This document shows, in pieces, positions 34,869 to 44,069 of a stretch of 64,000 bases of DNA; the stretch's first letter is position 1; each line of letters begins with the position of its first letter. Source of the DNA: Prevotella fusca JCM 17724. GTDB taxonomy: Bacteria > Bacteroidota > Bacteroidia > Bacteroidales > Bacteroidaceae. Location of the stretch: positions 1,369,559 through 1,433,558 of the forward strand of contig NZ_CP012075.1 of the NCBI RefSeq assembly GCF_001262015.1, given 5' to 3'. The position numbers were made by a program, and so were the translations under genes. The notes below the pieces were generated by a model. That model was not told the DNA's origin. It worked only from the letters and a program-made list of their open reading frames with translations, and ran no database searches.

Positions 34869-35996
34869 ATGACACATCAAGAACTCTACCAAGAATTGCT
34901 AAATCCTAAGTCTGATTTGGTATACCCTTTTAAATATGATAATGAAAGTAAAGATTATTTTGATTATTGGAGTGATTTAGTTGAGAAGTATAAAAAAAAG
35001 ATTTATAGTCTTAGTGATGAAAGTGTAAATATTCTGGACAAGGCTTTTGAAAAAGAATTAAAAGGGTATGAGCAATATAAGCCAACTAAAAGACATAATT
35101 TTAAAGCAGATTTTGATGAGATTTGCATAACAATAGAAGAAGCATTAAAATTATGCTATATGAATTACTATGAAGATGCATATAAATTATTGTCTGAATT
35201 CTTCAATAGACATGATCTTTTCTATTTGAAAATGCTTCCAAGATTAAATGTTGAGAAGTACGTATTTTATAGAATACGACATGGTTTTAAGCCTAGCAAA
35301 GGAAAAAAACAAGATGGTGACTTATTTCATCTCCCATTTCATTTACGTCACAAAGTTGCTTCCACTAGATATGGCTTCTTAGGTTATCCTGTCTTCTATC
35401 TTGCTGGAAGTTTACAAACTGCTTGGTATGAAATGAACAGTCCTGATATCAAGTCCTTCTTTTATGCAAAATTTAAACCTAAAAAACCATTAAGTTTCTT
35501 AGATTTAGGTTACCCTATCTATGAGAAATTAGAAGACTGGGAATATTATAGCTTTTTAGTTTTCTACCCTTTAATAATGGGGTGTCTTATATCTGTAAAA
35601 CATTCCGATGACCCTTTTAAACCAGAATATATGCTACCGCAGCTTATGACTAAAATTATCAGAGAAATGCCTCAAGAGGGTAGTCCAGAAAACGGTAAAC
35701 CTTCAACGAATAAAGGATTTGCGGGCATTACATACATGTCTACAAAAAGCCCACACAAAGATAACTTACAAAATCTGTCATTACGCAATTTTGCACTATT
35801 TCCTCGAAATACAATATGTCGCGAAGGCTATGATAACATATACCTATCTCCTATGTTTAAAATGACAGATATAAATACTTTTTCTTATTCGAGTGAAAGT
35901 CTTTCAGAAGAAGAGTCGTTGGAATTTATAAAAGAGATAGACAACGATTCGTCGAAAGACGAATTTCACTCTATTAATGTTACATTGAAACAATAA
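34869..35996 (+). CDS. RES-domain protein, likely NAD-degrading
   Basis: The 375-residue product has a charged helical N-terminal part (1-135) and a RES-like domain (about 135-330) with FYRIRHGFKPS, VASTRYGFLGYPVFYLAGS and TAWYEMN; the Arg, Tyr and Glu positions match those used by RES toxins to bind and split NAD+. The usual small Xre/antitoxin partner is absent, so it may be a single-gene effector, for example in phage defence. It is AT-rich compared with its neighbours and lies between 190-bp direct repeats, a sign of transfer. Confidence 0.7.
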   Translation: MTHQELYQELLNPKSDLVYPFKYDNESKDYFDYWSDLVEKYKKKIYSLSDESVNILDKAFEKELKGYEQYKPTKRHNFKADFDEICITIEEALKLCYMNYYEDAYKLLSEFFNRHDLFYLKMLPRLNVEKYVFYRIRHGFKPSKGKKQDGDLFHLPFHLRHKVASTRYGFLGYPVFYLAGSLQTAWYEMNSPDIKSFFYAKFKPKKPLSFLDLGYPIYEKLEDWEYYSFLVFYPLIMGCLISVKHSDDPFKPEYMLPQLMTKIIREMPQEGSPENGKPSTNKGFAGITYMSTKSPHKDNLQNLSLRNFALFPRNTICREGYDNIYLSPMFKMTDINTFSYSSESLSEEESLEFIKEIDNDSSKDEFHSINVTLKQ

Positions 35997-36043
35997 GGAG
36001 CTTGCTTATCTTTGGATATTTCAAGTACAAAAAATAATGTAAA

Positions 36044-36233
36044 ATACGGGGTGTGCCTTCATCGGCTTTGATCATGGACTTGAAGAAGTACCATGCCATG
36101 CCCAATGCGCACACAGAAGCAATGGGAATGAGCCAGAATACTTGTGGGATATATTCCATAATTCAATATATTTAGGTTATGTAATAGATTTTACTTACTT
36201 GTTCGCAAATATATAAAAAAATATTGATAGCAA
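36044..36233. repeat. 190-bp direct repeat, right copy (broken hppA start)
   Basis: Duplicate of 34414-34603 containing a promoter (36206-36213) and a 38-codon stub of hppA with no downstream gene; it would produce only a short nonsense transcript. The 220 bp after it hold CTCCCC-type inverted repeat DNA and nothing else I can name. Confidence 0.95.
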
Positions 36234-36453
36234 AGTGGTTTTTGTAAAAAAAGTAGTAAACTCTCCCCTGACTCCTCCCTCGTAGGGAAGGGGAGTGAAC
36301 ACCGGGATGCACCTATTGTTCCTTTCTTGTTAGTTTAGAAAGGACTGGACGGGAGTAGGTGAGGGGCATTTTATACAAAGAAATGTACTAATCTAACAAC
36401 AAGTTGATGCTGTGGACAAAAGAACCTTTCATGTTTTTTTCAATAAATCCAAG

Positions 36454-36673
36454 TTAATGTTGTAGAAATAGGTTTTTGAACATCAAGACAACATCGCATT
36501 CTGGATGCCAGCCGCTGATCTGCAGTCCTTCTTTAGCACGGAACATCTCGAAGTCCACAAGAGAGGGCAACTGCTCCAGTGGGTTACTCTGTTCGGAAAT
36601 GGTGTCAATGGTGAGTTCTTCCTCAAAAAAGGTTCTCGTCTTTCAGCTGTCTGTATATTTTCGTTTTCTCCAT
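36454..36673 (-). pseudogene. Remnant of an IS transposase N-terminus
   Basis: MEKTKIYRQLKDENLF is followed, after a frameshift, by EEELTIDTISEQSNPLEQL, VDFEMFR and GWHPECDVVLMF, then TAA. The spacing and the LVDFEMFR block resemble the N-terminal region of IS5/IS1182-type transposases. Only about 70 residues remain, with no catalytic DDE part and no terminal inverted repeats. Its ATG overlaps the pflA stop. Confidence 0.6.
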
Positions 36674-37392
36674 CACCCTCTTAATATCCTTTGCGCATGA
36701 CGTACGCTTTCCTCAGTAGGTGATTTGACCTCTGTGAGTGTGTAGGGGATTCCCAGTTGTTCCCACTTATATACTCCTAACGCATGGTAAGGCAGCACGT
36801 CTACACGCTCAACATTTCTTAATGTGTCTATGAATGCACGGAGGTTGCGAAGTGATTCGTCGTCATCATTGATGCCTGGAATCAATACATGTCTTATCCA
36901 TACTGGTTTCCCGATGTCAGAGAGATAGCGGGCACAGTCGAGAATATTCTCATTCCTCCACCCTGTCAGTTGCTTATGAGCATCGCTGTCAATATGCTTT
37001 ATGTCCAGCAGTATCAGGTCGGTATATTTCATTAACTCCTCAAAAGCAGGGAAGCTACTTGAATCCCGGCTGAATGGCTGTGCAGAGGTATCAAGGCAGG
37101 TGTTGATGCCTAAGGACTTGGCTTTGCGGAACAGTTCGGTAAGTGAATGTATCTGCAACAGAGATTCACCACCGCTCACGGTAATACCGCCTTTTTCTCC
37201 CCAGTAGCTTTGATAGCGTTGTGCCTGGGCTAAGACATCATCAACAGAGCGGAGTTGCCCCCCTGCTCTGCTCCATGTGTCTGGGTTGTGACAGTACTGA
37301 CACCGCATTGTGCATCCTTTAAGGAAGATCACAAAGCGTATTCCAGGTCCATCCACTGAACCGAAGGATTCAATGGAATGGATCTGTAACAT
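36673..37392 (-). CDS. pflA: Pyruvate formate-lyase activating enzyme
   Basis: The 239-residue radical SAM protein carries GCTMRCQYCHNP with Cys27, Cys31 and Cys34 for the 4Fe-4S cluster, then GGITVSGGESLLQ and DLILLDIKHID. It installs the glycyl radical on PflB under anaerobic conditions. The start at MLQIHSIESFGSVDGPGIRFV fits family length; longer frames reach 37455 and 37491 and would overlap the pflB stop. It follows pflB in one operon. Confidence 0.93.
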   Translation of the reverse strand: MLQIHSIESFGSVDGPGIRFVIFLKGCTMRCQYCHNPDTWSRAGGQLRSVDDVLAQAQRYQSYWGEKGGITVSGGESLLQIHSLTELFRKAKSLGINTCLDTSAQPFSRDSSSFPAFEELMKYTDLILLDIKHIDSDAHKQLTGWRNENILDCARYLSDIGKPVWIRHVLIPGINDDDESLRNLRAFIDTLRNVERVDVLPYHALGVYKWEQLGIPYTLTEVKSPTEESVRHAQRILRG

Positions 37393-37441
37393 ATCGTCAA
37401 CTGTTTTAAATTTGGAAAAATCCGTTTGAGTATTCTCCACT

Positions 37442-39688
37442 TTACATTGAACCATGTGCACGACGTGCGATAACATCCATCTGCTGCTCACGTGTAAGGT
37501 CGATGAACTTCACGGCATAACCGCTCACACGGATGGTGAAGTTTGCATATTCTTCCTTCTCTGGATGTTCCATACAGTCAATCAGCTTGTCTACACCAAA
37601 GACATTCACATTCAAGTGGTGTGCGCCACGGTTGAAGTAGCCATCCATCACACCAACAAGTGTGTTGATACGCTCCTCTTCATCGTGTCCGAGTGCATCC
37701 GGGCTGATGGTCTGTGTGTTGGAAATACCATCAAGAGCATACTCGTATGGAATCTTGGCTGTTGAATTCAACGATGCTAGCAAACCATTCTGCTCTGCTC
37801 CGTAAGATGGATTGGCACCCGGGGCAAGCGGTGCACCTGCAGGGCGACCGTCAGGCGTGTTACCTGTAAACTTACCATATACCACATTGGATGTGATGGT
37901 AAGAATACTTGTCGTAGGTTCTGATTTACGGTAAGTATGGTGCTTGCGAATCATATTCATGAAAGTTTTTAGCAACCAAACTGCTATTTCGTCGGCACGG
38001 TCATCGTCATTGCCATAACGGGGGAAGTCGCCTTCCGTCTTGTATTCTACGGGGAAGCCAGTCTCATCACGGATAATGTTCACCTTGGCATACTTGATAG
38101 CCGAAATAGAGTCGACTACATGGCTGAAGCCTGCGATGCCAGTTGCGAAAGTACGACGTACATCTGTGTCGATAAGTGCAAGTTCTGCAGCTTCATAGAA
38201 GTACTTGTCGTGCATATAATGGATGAGGTTCAATGTGTTTACATAAACACCAGTCAGCCATTCCATCATATCCATGAAGCGAGGCATGAACTCGTCGTAT
38301 GTAACCACATCACCCTCAATCGGACGATAGGCTGGACCACACTGCTCACGTGTCTTGCCATCAATACCTCCGCTGATAGCATAGTTGACACACTTTGCGA
38401 GATTTGCACGGGCACCGAAGAACTGCATTTCCTTTCCGGTCTGGGTTGCTGACACACAGCAGCAGATTGAATAGTCATCGCCCCAGATTGGTCGCATCAC
38501 GTCATCATTCTCGTACTGGATAGAACTTGTTGAGATGGAAATCTTTGCTGCATAGTCCTTGAAATGCTTTGGCAGACGTGAACTATACAATACAGTGAGG
38601 TTAGGCTCAGGAGAAGGACCCATGTTCTCAAGTGTATGGAGGAAACGAAAATCGTTCTTGGTTACCATAGAACGCCCATCCATACCCAATCCGGCAACTT
38701 CGAGCGTTGCCCATACAGGGTCGCCGGAGAAGAGCTGGTTGTAAGAAGGGATTCGAGCAAACTTAACCATACGGAACTTCATTACCAAGTGGTCAATAAG
38801 CTCCTGTGCTTCTGCCTCTGTAAGTGTTCCCTCGTTGAAGTCGCGCTGAATGTAGATGTCGAGGAATGTTGAGATACGACCTACTGACATAGCAGCACCG
38901 TTCTGGGTCTTGATGGCTGCCAGATAACCAAAGTAAAGCCACTGTACAGCTTCACGTGCATTGTTTGCAGGCTCTGAAATATCATAGCCATAGATGGCTG
39001 CCATTTCTTTCATCTCTTTCAAAGCCTTGATCTGCATAGAGATTTCCTCACGTAGGCGGATAACCTCCTCGGTCATTGTACCATCACCGCAATTGCGCAG
39101 GTCCTTTGCTTTCTCGTTGATAAGGAAGTCTACACCATAAAGTGCAACTCGACGATAGTCACCTACGATACGACCACGTCCGTAGGTGTCAGGAAGACCT
39201 GTAAGGATATGGTTGTGTCTGACGAGTTTCATTTCGTCAGTATAAGCATCGAAGACACCATCATTGTGTGTCTTACAGTACTTCGTGAAAATCTCATGAA
39301 GTTTTTCTGATGGCTCATAACCATAGGTCGTACATGCCTGCTCTGCCATCTTTATGCCACCATACGGCATAAAGGCACGCTTCAAAGGCTTATCAGTCTG
39401 CAGACCAACGATTTTCTCCAGCTCCTTGGTATCTTCGCCGATGTAGCCGGGACCGTATGCTGTCATACTGGATACAACTTCGGTTTCCATGTCTAAGACA
39501 CCGCCTTTAGCACGTTCCTGCTTTTGCAGTTCTTTGAGCATGCCCCAAAGTTTGTTAGTTGCTTCAGTGGGTTCCTCAAGGAATGAAGCGTCACCATCAT
39601 AACAATTGTAATTGTCTTGGATAAACTGACGCATGTTGACTTCATCAAGCCACTTAGTTCCAGTAAATCCTCTCCATGCTTTTTTCAT
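37442..39688 (-). CDS. pflB: Formate acetyltransferase (pyruvate formate-lyase)
   Basis: The 748-residue glycyl radical enzyme converts pyruvate and CoA to acetyl-CoA and formate in fermentation. The active-site cysteines are in YSICCCVSA (Cys410-Cys411, with an extra Cys409), and the glycyl radical loop is RVSGYAV (Gly723) near the C-terminus. A promoter lies at 39772, and pflA follows. Confidence 0.95.
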   Translation of the reverse strand: MKKAWRGFTGTKWLDEVNMRQFIQDNYNCYDGDASFLEEPTEATNKLWGMLKELQKQERAKGGVLDMETEVVSSMTAYGPGYIGEDTKELEKIVGLQTDKPLKRAFMPYGGIKMAEQACTTYGYEPSEKLHEIFTKYCKTHNDGVFDAYTDEMKLVRHNHILTGLPDTYGRGRIVGDYRRVALYGVDFLINEKAKDLRNCGDGTMTEEVIRLREEISMQIKALKEMKEMAAIYGYDISEPANNAREAVQWLYFGYLAAIKTQNGAAMSVGRISTFLDIYIQRDFNEGTLTEAEAQELIDHLVMKFRMVKFARIPSYNQLFSGDPVWATLEVAGLGMDGRSMVTKNDFRFLHTLENMGPSPEPNLTVLYSSRLPKHFKDYAAKISISTSSIQYENDDVMRPIWGDDYSICCCVSATQTGKEMQFFGARANLAKCVNYAISGGIDGKTREQCGPAYRPIEGDVVTYDEFMPRFMDMMEWLTGVYVNTLNLIHYMHDKYFYEAAELALIDTDVRRTFATGIAGFSHVVDSISAIKYAKVNIIRDETGFPVEYKTEGDFPRYGNDDDRADEIAVWLLKTFMNMIRKHHTYRKSEPTTSILTITSNVVYGKFTGNTPDGRPAGAPLAPGANPSYGAEQNGLLASLNSTAKIPYEYALDGISNTQTISPDALGHDEEERINTLVGVMDGYFNRGAHHLNVNVFGVDKLIDCMEHPEKEEYANFTIRVSGYAVKFIDLTREQQMDVIARRAHGSM

Positions 39689-39771
39689 AATTGTTTGATT
39701 ATTATGTGAAACGTTTAGTTAGTATGCTTGTAAATGGTCATACTAAAAATGTATTACTAAATAACAGTGGG

Positions 39772-39779
39772 CAAAGTTA
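39772..39779 (-). promoter_or_regulatory. Promoter -7 box for pflB-pflA
   Basis: On the minus strand TAACTTTG followed by CCCAC, 84 bp upstream of the pflB ATG. Confidence 0.6.
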
Positions 39780-40032
39780 GGTAAAAGAAAACGTATTATC
39801 AAGTGTTTAGGCAAATTTATGTTGTTCTTCCTGAGTTTGGAGTGATAAAGCGCACAAAAAAACAGAAGGAAACTACTGAACTTATCACAAGGTTTTTTTG
39901 AATTTCATCTTGTTGTCATTTTAACATTTCGTGTAAACCTCTTGTAAGCTAATCAGTTAAATGTCCACAATGGCTGACAGTAGTGACAGGAAAGTCGGTT
40001 TTGAAGTAATTGTTTGTTGATTGTGAACTATT

Positions 40033-40224
40033 TTATCCATACAGGAAAATCCCCGCAGTGATGCAAATCGTAACTGCCAAGATAGCCAAAATAGACCTGA
40101 CAGGAAGTGTCAGCATACTGGGTAACGAACGGAATGGCAAATGTAGAAAGATAAGAAAGAAGGGCAAAGTTACAAGTGCGTATGCTCCAAAGATTACAAA
40201 TGTATGTTCTACAAAACTCTCCAT
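40033..40224 (-). CDS. Possible 63-residue membrane protein
   Basis: The frame starts MESFVEHTFVIFGAYALV and has two hydrophobic segments (about 8-30 and 42-60) with a basic turn. No family is recognised and there is no clear promoter. The surrounding gap 39780-40995 holds no larger gene; it contains a family B array at 40440. Confidence 0.4.
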   Translation of the reverse strand: MESFVEHTFVIFGAYALVTLPFFLIFLHLPFRSLPSMLTLPVRSILAILAVTICITAGIFLYG

Positions 40225-40439
40225 TGTATATTTTTGGGGAATGAGAAATCGAATTCTATGCTATCTCATCGTCAATAAGCGGATGATAAAGCCTTTTTGT
40301 AATTCTCTTCTTGTATATTTTAGGATGCAAAGATTCATGTTTTCTGTCTTTTCCTGACAAGTTTGAAACCATGTTCTCTTCCGAAGTCTTCTTTTTATGT
40401 GAAGAAACTCATCCGTTTTTAACCCGAATCAGCCATCAA

Positions 40440-40527
40440 CACTATTGGTGCTTACCAACAACACATTGTGTGCTTACCAACAATACATTGTGTGCTTACC
40501 AACAACACATAGGTGGAAGATGAGAAG
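40440..40527 (+). repeat. 22-bp tandem repeat array, family B (copy 3)
   Basis: Units start at 40440, 40462, 40484 and 40506, exactly 22 bp apart. Units read CACATTGTGTGCTTACCAAC and close variants; the last begins CACATAGGTGG. The flanking AAGATACTAACGACCAACTT resembles the flank of family B copy 2. Confidence 0.85.
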
Positions 40528-40784
40528 AATAGAGGGGATGGTGGCAGTGTTAATGTATAGTAAGATACTAACGACCAACTTGTACAGTCGGAAAAGGCTT
40601 GTCTGGCACCAAGAATAGGACGCTTGATGTTGGCATTGTAGTCTTGAACTTTCAGAACTTATTTTCGTTGCCATTCTCAATTTCGGCATCTGCCTGATGA
40701 TGTTATGTGGCTGAAGAGTATGGTAACTTTGGCTGTATAATCGTGTTTGCAGCGGAAAGATGAGGCAATGTTGATTTTTTATTG

Positions 40785-40792
40785 TATCTTTG
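40785..40792 (+). promoter_or_regulatory. Candidate promoter for the C10 protease gene
   Basis: TATCTTTG matches the -7 box; it is 204 bp upstream of the ATG at 40996, so the leader would be long. No closer match was seen. Confidence 0.4.
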
Positions 40793-40995
40793 TCGGCTGC
40801 TGTGGGCATGAAGGCCGTAGCATGGATGAACTGGCTGTTCCGTGCAATGACGAAGCCCCAGGGCTGTAAGCAGTATGTTAATACATGGTATATCCTTTAC
40901 CTTGGGATTTGGATAAGTTTAAATAACTCCATTCTCTACCGTACCATCAGAATATAACAAACCAATATACTTTGACTAATAGAATAAACAAACAG

Positions 40996-43431
40996 ATGAA
41001 AAGAACCTTGATTCTTGCGCTGACAGTGTTGGCTAATATTGCGCTTGCGAGTGCAAATCCTGTCACGAAGCGGCAGGCGATGAACATTGCTGCTAAGTAT
41101 ATCAGCAATCCGACACCATCATCCGGCACACCTATGACACGTTCGTCAAAGGCGGATGAGCAGCCGGCTTATTACATTTTCACCAGTTCTGATGATAAGA
41201 AGTTCGTGATTGTCTCCGGTGAAAGCAAGCTGAACGAACTGGTGGGCTATGGAGACAGGATGTCGAAGGATGGCAATGAGCAGCCACCTTACTTCAAGAT
41301 GTTTCTGAAAGAGTATGAACGTGTGGTGAAGGCTGTGCGTTCTAATGCTGCAAAAGCCTCTACGCCGCAGCTGCCTGTCAAACGGAAAGTGGAGCCGTTG
41401 CTCGGTTGTAAGTGGAGTCAGTTTGGCCCTTTCAATAGGTACACCCCTGTTATCAGCGGACAGCGGACGCCTACCGGCTGTGTTGCAACAGCTACGGCAC
41501 AGCTGATGTATCATCATAAATGGCCGCAGAACCGCCCTGAAGAGTATGTGTCAACAAGTGGGGATGAGGCGAGGAGGAGTGCTACCTATTGGTGGAATGA
41601 AATGAAAAACACTACCAATGAGATGAGAACGGACTATTCCCAGCAGGCTGTTGGGGTGTTGATGTATGACATTGGCAAGGCTGTTAGAATGAGATACTTC
41701 TATAAAGGGAGTGACTCAAATCTGCAGTATGCTTGCAACGCCCTTCGGGACAAGTTCGATTATACGGTACGTTATCTTGATAAAGACTTCCTTCCTGCCA
41801 ATGAGTTCCTCAATGAAGTGATGCAGGAAATATCCGACGGCTATCCTGTCTTGGTGGTTGGAGGCCCTCACGCCTTTGTCTATGACGGTTATGATGAGCG
41901 TGGATTTATCCATACCAACTGGGGATGGGGAGGTGAAAGCGATGGCTATTTCGACATCAATACCGTCTATCTGAATGTTTACGGCTTTGCACTCAGTGGT
42001 TCTTTCTGGGATGATATTTCTGTGGTTTTTGCCCATCCCAACGACGGCAAGGCTGTTCCCTTTAAGGAAATAGAACGTGGTCTGGATGCCCGTACTACCA
42101 CGGCATTCACTATAGACAAGACGGATGCAGCCCGTTCTGAAAGTTTCAATGCAAAGATTATGAAGTTAGGTTCATACAGTCCTGTGAAAGGGGAGCTGGG
42201 CGTGTTCTCCGGTAAGGTGGCGCTTGCCCTTTATAATGACAGGAGTCAGCGGGTGAAAGTCTTTAATTCAACTGCTGACAACCAGACTTGGGCATCTATT
42301 TTCACCTCGATGTCGTTTGAAGTAGACAATATCAGTTTTGAAGGTCTTGCCGATGGAAACTATCGTCTTGTACCTGTTTTCTCGGAGATGCTCAATGCTG
42401 CGACCAAAGAATACGGTGACTGGAAGCCGATTAATCACGCCAATGAAATGGAGGTGAAACTCACGGCGGATGCTGTTCACATCAATGAGAATAATCCTAA
42501 GGACGTTGTTGTGATTGAGAGAAGTCCGAGTGTGCTTGCTCCTTTCTATGAGGATTCGGGAAATATGGCAGCCTTCGGTTTCACAATGTATAACCCAGGG
42601 AGGGAAGAAGTGCGTGGCGACCTGGTGATGACGCTCACGGACCAGCGTACAAAAGAGGTCTTTAACGGCTATCTGCTTACACCAAACGTCGTTGCACAGC
42701 GTCTTGGACGTACTTCTTTCACCATCAATATGCTGGCACAGTATTATAATTCCGGCAGGGTAGGTGCCTTGAAACAGGGCAGGTACGGTGTGACACTGTC
42801 TATAAGGGTCAAGAGAAACGGGACAGAGGTCAATATTCCAATTGAGATGAAAGAGCCATTTGAGATTGAAGTCTTGCCAAATGTGAACAGAGGAACCATC
42901 CAGTTTACTTTTGTCGACTTCCTCGTCGATGGTGCTGATGCCAATTATAGCACCTTCCAGTTGAATAAAATAAGCGAAATCGGCTTGCAGGTGCATTCTA
43001 AAGTATATGGTTATCAAATCAGGAATGGTTATCGTGGACCGATTTACTATCGTCTGTGTGACCTGACAAGCAACAAGTGGATTGACTTGGGTGTCGCCCG
43101 TAATGTTTACCTGCCTTGTGATGCAGCCAATAATGCAGCTCAGACACGTATCAGCTTTGCATCGTCTTTGTTGGAAGCTAACCATTCTTACGAGGTGCAT
43201 CTTGAGATTGAGCGTGACGGAAAGCGTGAGGATGTGTGGAATCCGTATGCGTTACGCAACGTGTTCTACACCGTTGACGAGTTGAGACCTACGGCTATCG
43301 GTTCGCTTGAGAGCAGCGGAAAGATGCCAAAGCACATCTTCAACTTGGACGGTGTGCGCCAGTTACAGCCTTGGGAAGCTCTTCCTGCAGGCATCTATAT
43401 TGTAGATGGTAGGAAAGTGCTGAAGAAATAG
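40996..43431 (+). CDS. Secreted C10 family cysteine protease (streptopain/interpain-like)
   Basis: The 811-residue product has a signal peptide (about 1-20), a Spi-like propeptide with ITKRQAM-type start (PVTKRQAMNIAAKY), and the protease domain with catalytic Cys162 in PTGCVATATAQLMYHHKWP and His292 in GGPHAFVYDGYDE, followed by HTNWGWGG. About 470 residues of beta-rich sequence follow and end LPAGIYIVDGRKVLKK, a tail like type IX secretion sorting domains. Related enzymes of oral Prevotella (interpain A) degrade host proteins including hemoglobin and complement. A TTG codon at 40972 gives an unlikely longer start. Confidence 0.92.
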   Translation: MKRTLILALTVLANIALASANPVTKRQAMNIAAKYISNPTPSSGTPMTRSSKADEQPAYYIFTSSDDKKFVIVSGESKLNELVGYGDRMSKDGNEQPPYFKMFLKEYERVVKAVRSNAAKASTPQLPVKRKVEPLLGCKWSQFGPFNRYTPVISGQRTPTGCVATATAQLMYHHKWPQNRPEEYVSTSGDEARRSATYWWNEMKNTTNEMRTDYSQQAVGVLMYDIGKAVRMRYFYKGSDSNLQYACNALRDKFDYTVRYLDKDFLPANEFLNEVMQEISDGYPVLVVGGPHAFVYDGYDERGFIHTNWGWGGESDGYFDINTVYLNVYGFALSGSFWDDISVVFAHPNDGKAVPFKEIERGLDARTTTAFTIDKTDAARSESFNAKIMKLGSYSPVKGELGVFSGKVALALYNDRSQRVKVFNSTADNQTWASIFTSMSFEVDNISFEGLADGNYRLVPVFSEMLNAATKEYGDWKPINHANEMEVKLTADAVHINENNPKDVVVIERSPSVLAPFYEDSGNMAAFGFTMYNPGREEVRGDLVMTLTDQRTKEVFNGYLLTPNVVAQRLGRTSFTINMLAQYYNSGRVGALKQGRYGVTLSIRVKRNGTEVNIPIEMKEPFEIEVLPNVNRGTIQFTFVDFLVDGADANYSTFQLNKISEIGLQVHSKVYGYQIRNGYRGPIYYRLCDLTSNKWIDLGVARNVYLPCDAANNAAQTRISFASSLLEANHSYEVHLEIERDGKREDVWNPYALRNVFYTVDELRPTAIGSLESSGKMPKHIFNLDGVRQLQPWEALPAGIYIVDGRKVLKK

Positions 43432-43602
43432 AAAGTCGTATCGGTCGTTTTTTCACTCTTTTCTATAAAAGATATGTGCTGTTCCGGTTGTGGATTGCGT
43501 TTTGAAATATATTTACAAAACACCCAGCCATTCTTCTTTATAACGCATATAAAAACCCTTTTGCAGTTGTGTTTATAACTAACATTGGTTCAGTGCGTTA
43601 TA

Positions 43603-43712
43603 TAACTGTACAAGAAAAGATGCTTAGTTGGACTTCAATTAAGCCTTAGTTAGACTTCAATTAACGCCCTTTTGAACGTCAATTTGGGCTTAATTCGAGT
43701 GCAATTAAGCAT
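43603..43712 (-). repeat. 22-bp tandem repeat array, family A (copy 3, minus orientation)
   Basis: Five units with boundaries at 43624, 43646, 43668, 43690 and 43712. The end unit, on the minus strand, is AGCATCTTTTCTTGTACAGT, followed by TATATAAC. It lies in the gap 43432-44069 between the C10 protease and a convergent hydrolase gene, which holds nothing else evident. Confidence 0.88.
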
Positions 43713-44069
43713 CAGTAAAAATCTTGGTTATGAATTTAGTTTACAAAGAGGGGCGGGGAAAGCGATGAGGAGGATGAGAAGAAAGGTCGTCAGAGGGTGG
43801 ATGAGACCTTGTTATTATTGTTTTTCGACCTTTACGGAGGGTTTTATAGTTTAGTGGGAATGCAGAACTTTTCTTTAACGGGTAGTAACTTTGGGCTGTT
43901 GTTTTCCGTTTTTCTCCGTATAGCAGGTCGTTTTTCCCGAGCACCTGAAAGCTCCTGTCTGTTCATTTGATGGTTTTATGATAAACTGCCAGCTGTTTGG
44001 ATGTGGCAAATCTGTCCGAAACAGGAAAAGGAGATGAGGCGGTGAGGAGACCTATAATCCATGAGGCGG

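Noticed and set aside
36044..36233. A second real hppA gene
   Set aside because: Only 38 codons exist before similarity stops; it is a duplicated fragment.
40823..40959. Small plus-strand peptide starting MNWLFRAMTKPQG
   Set aside because: No family match, no promoter in a suitable place, and it lies in the leader of the C10 protease gene.
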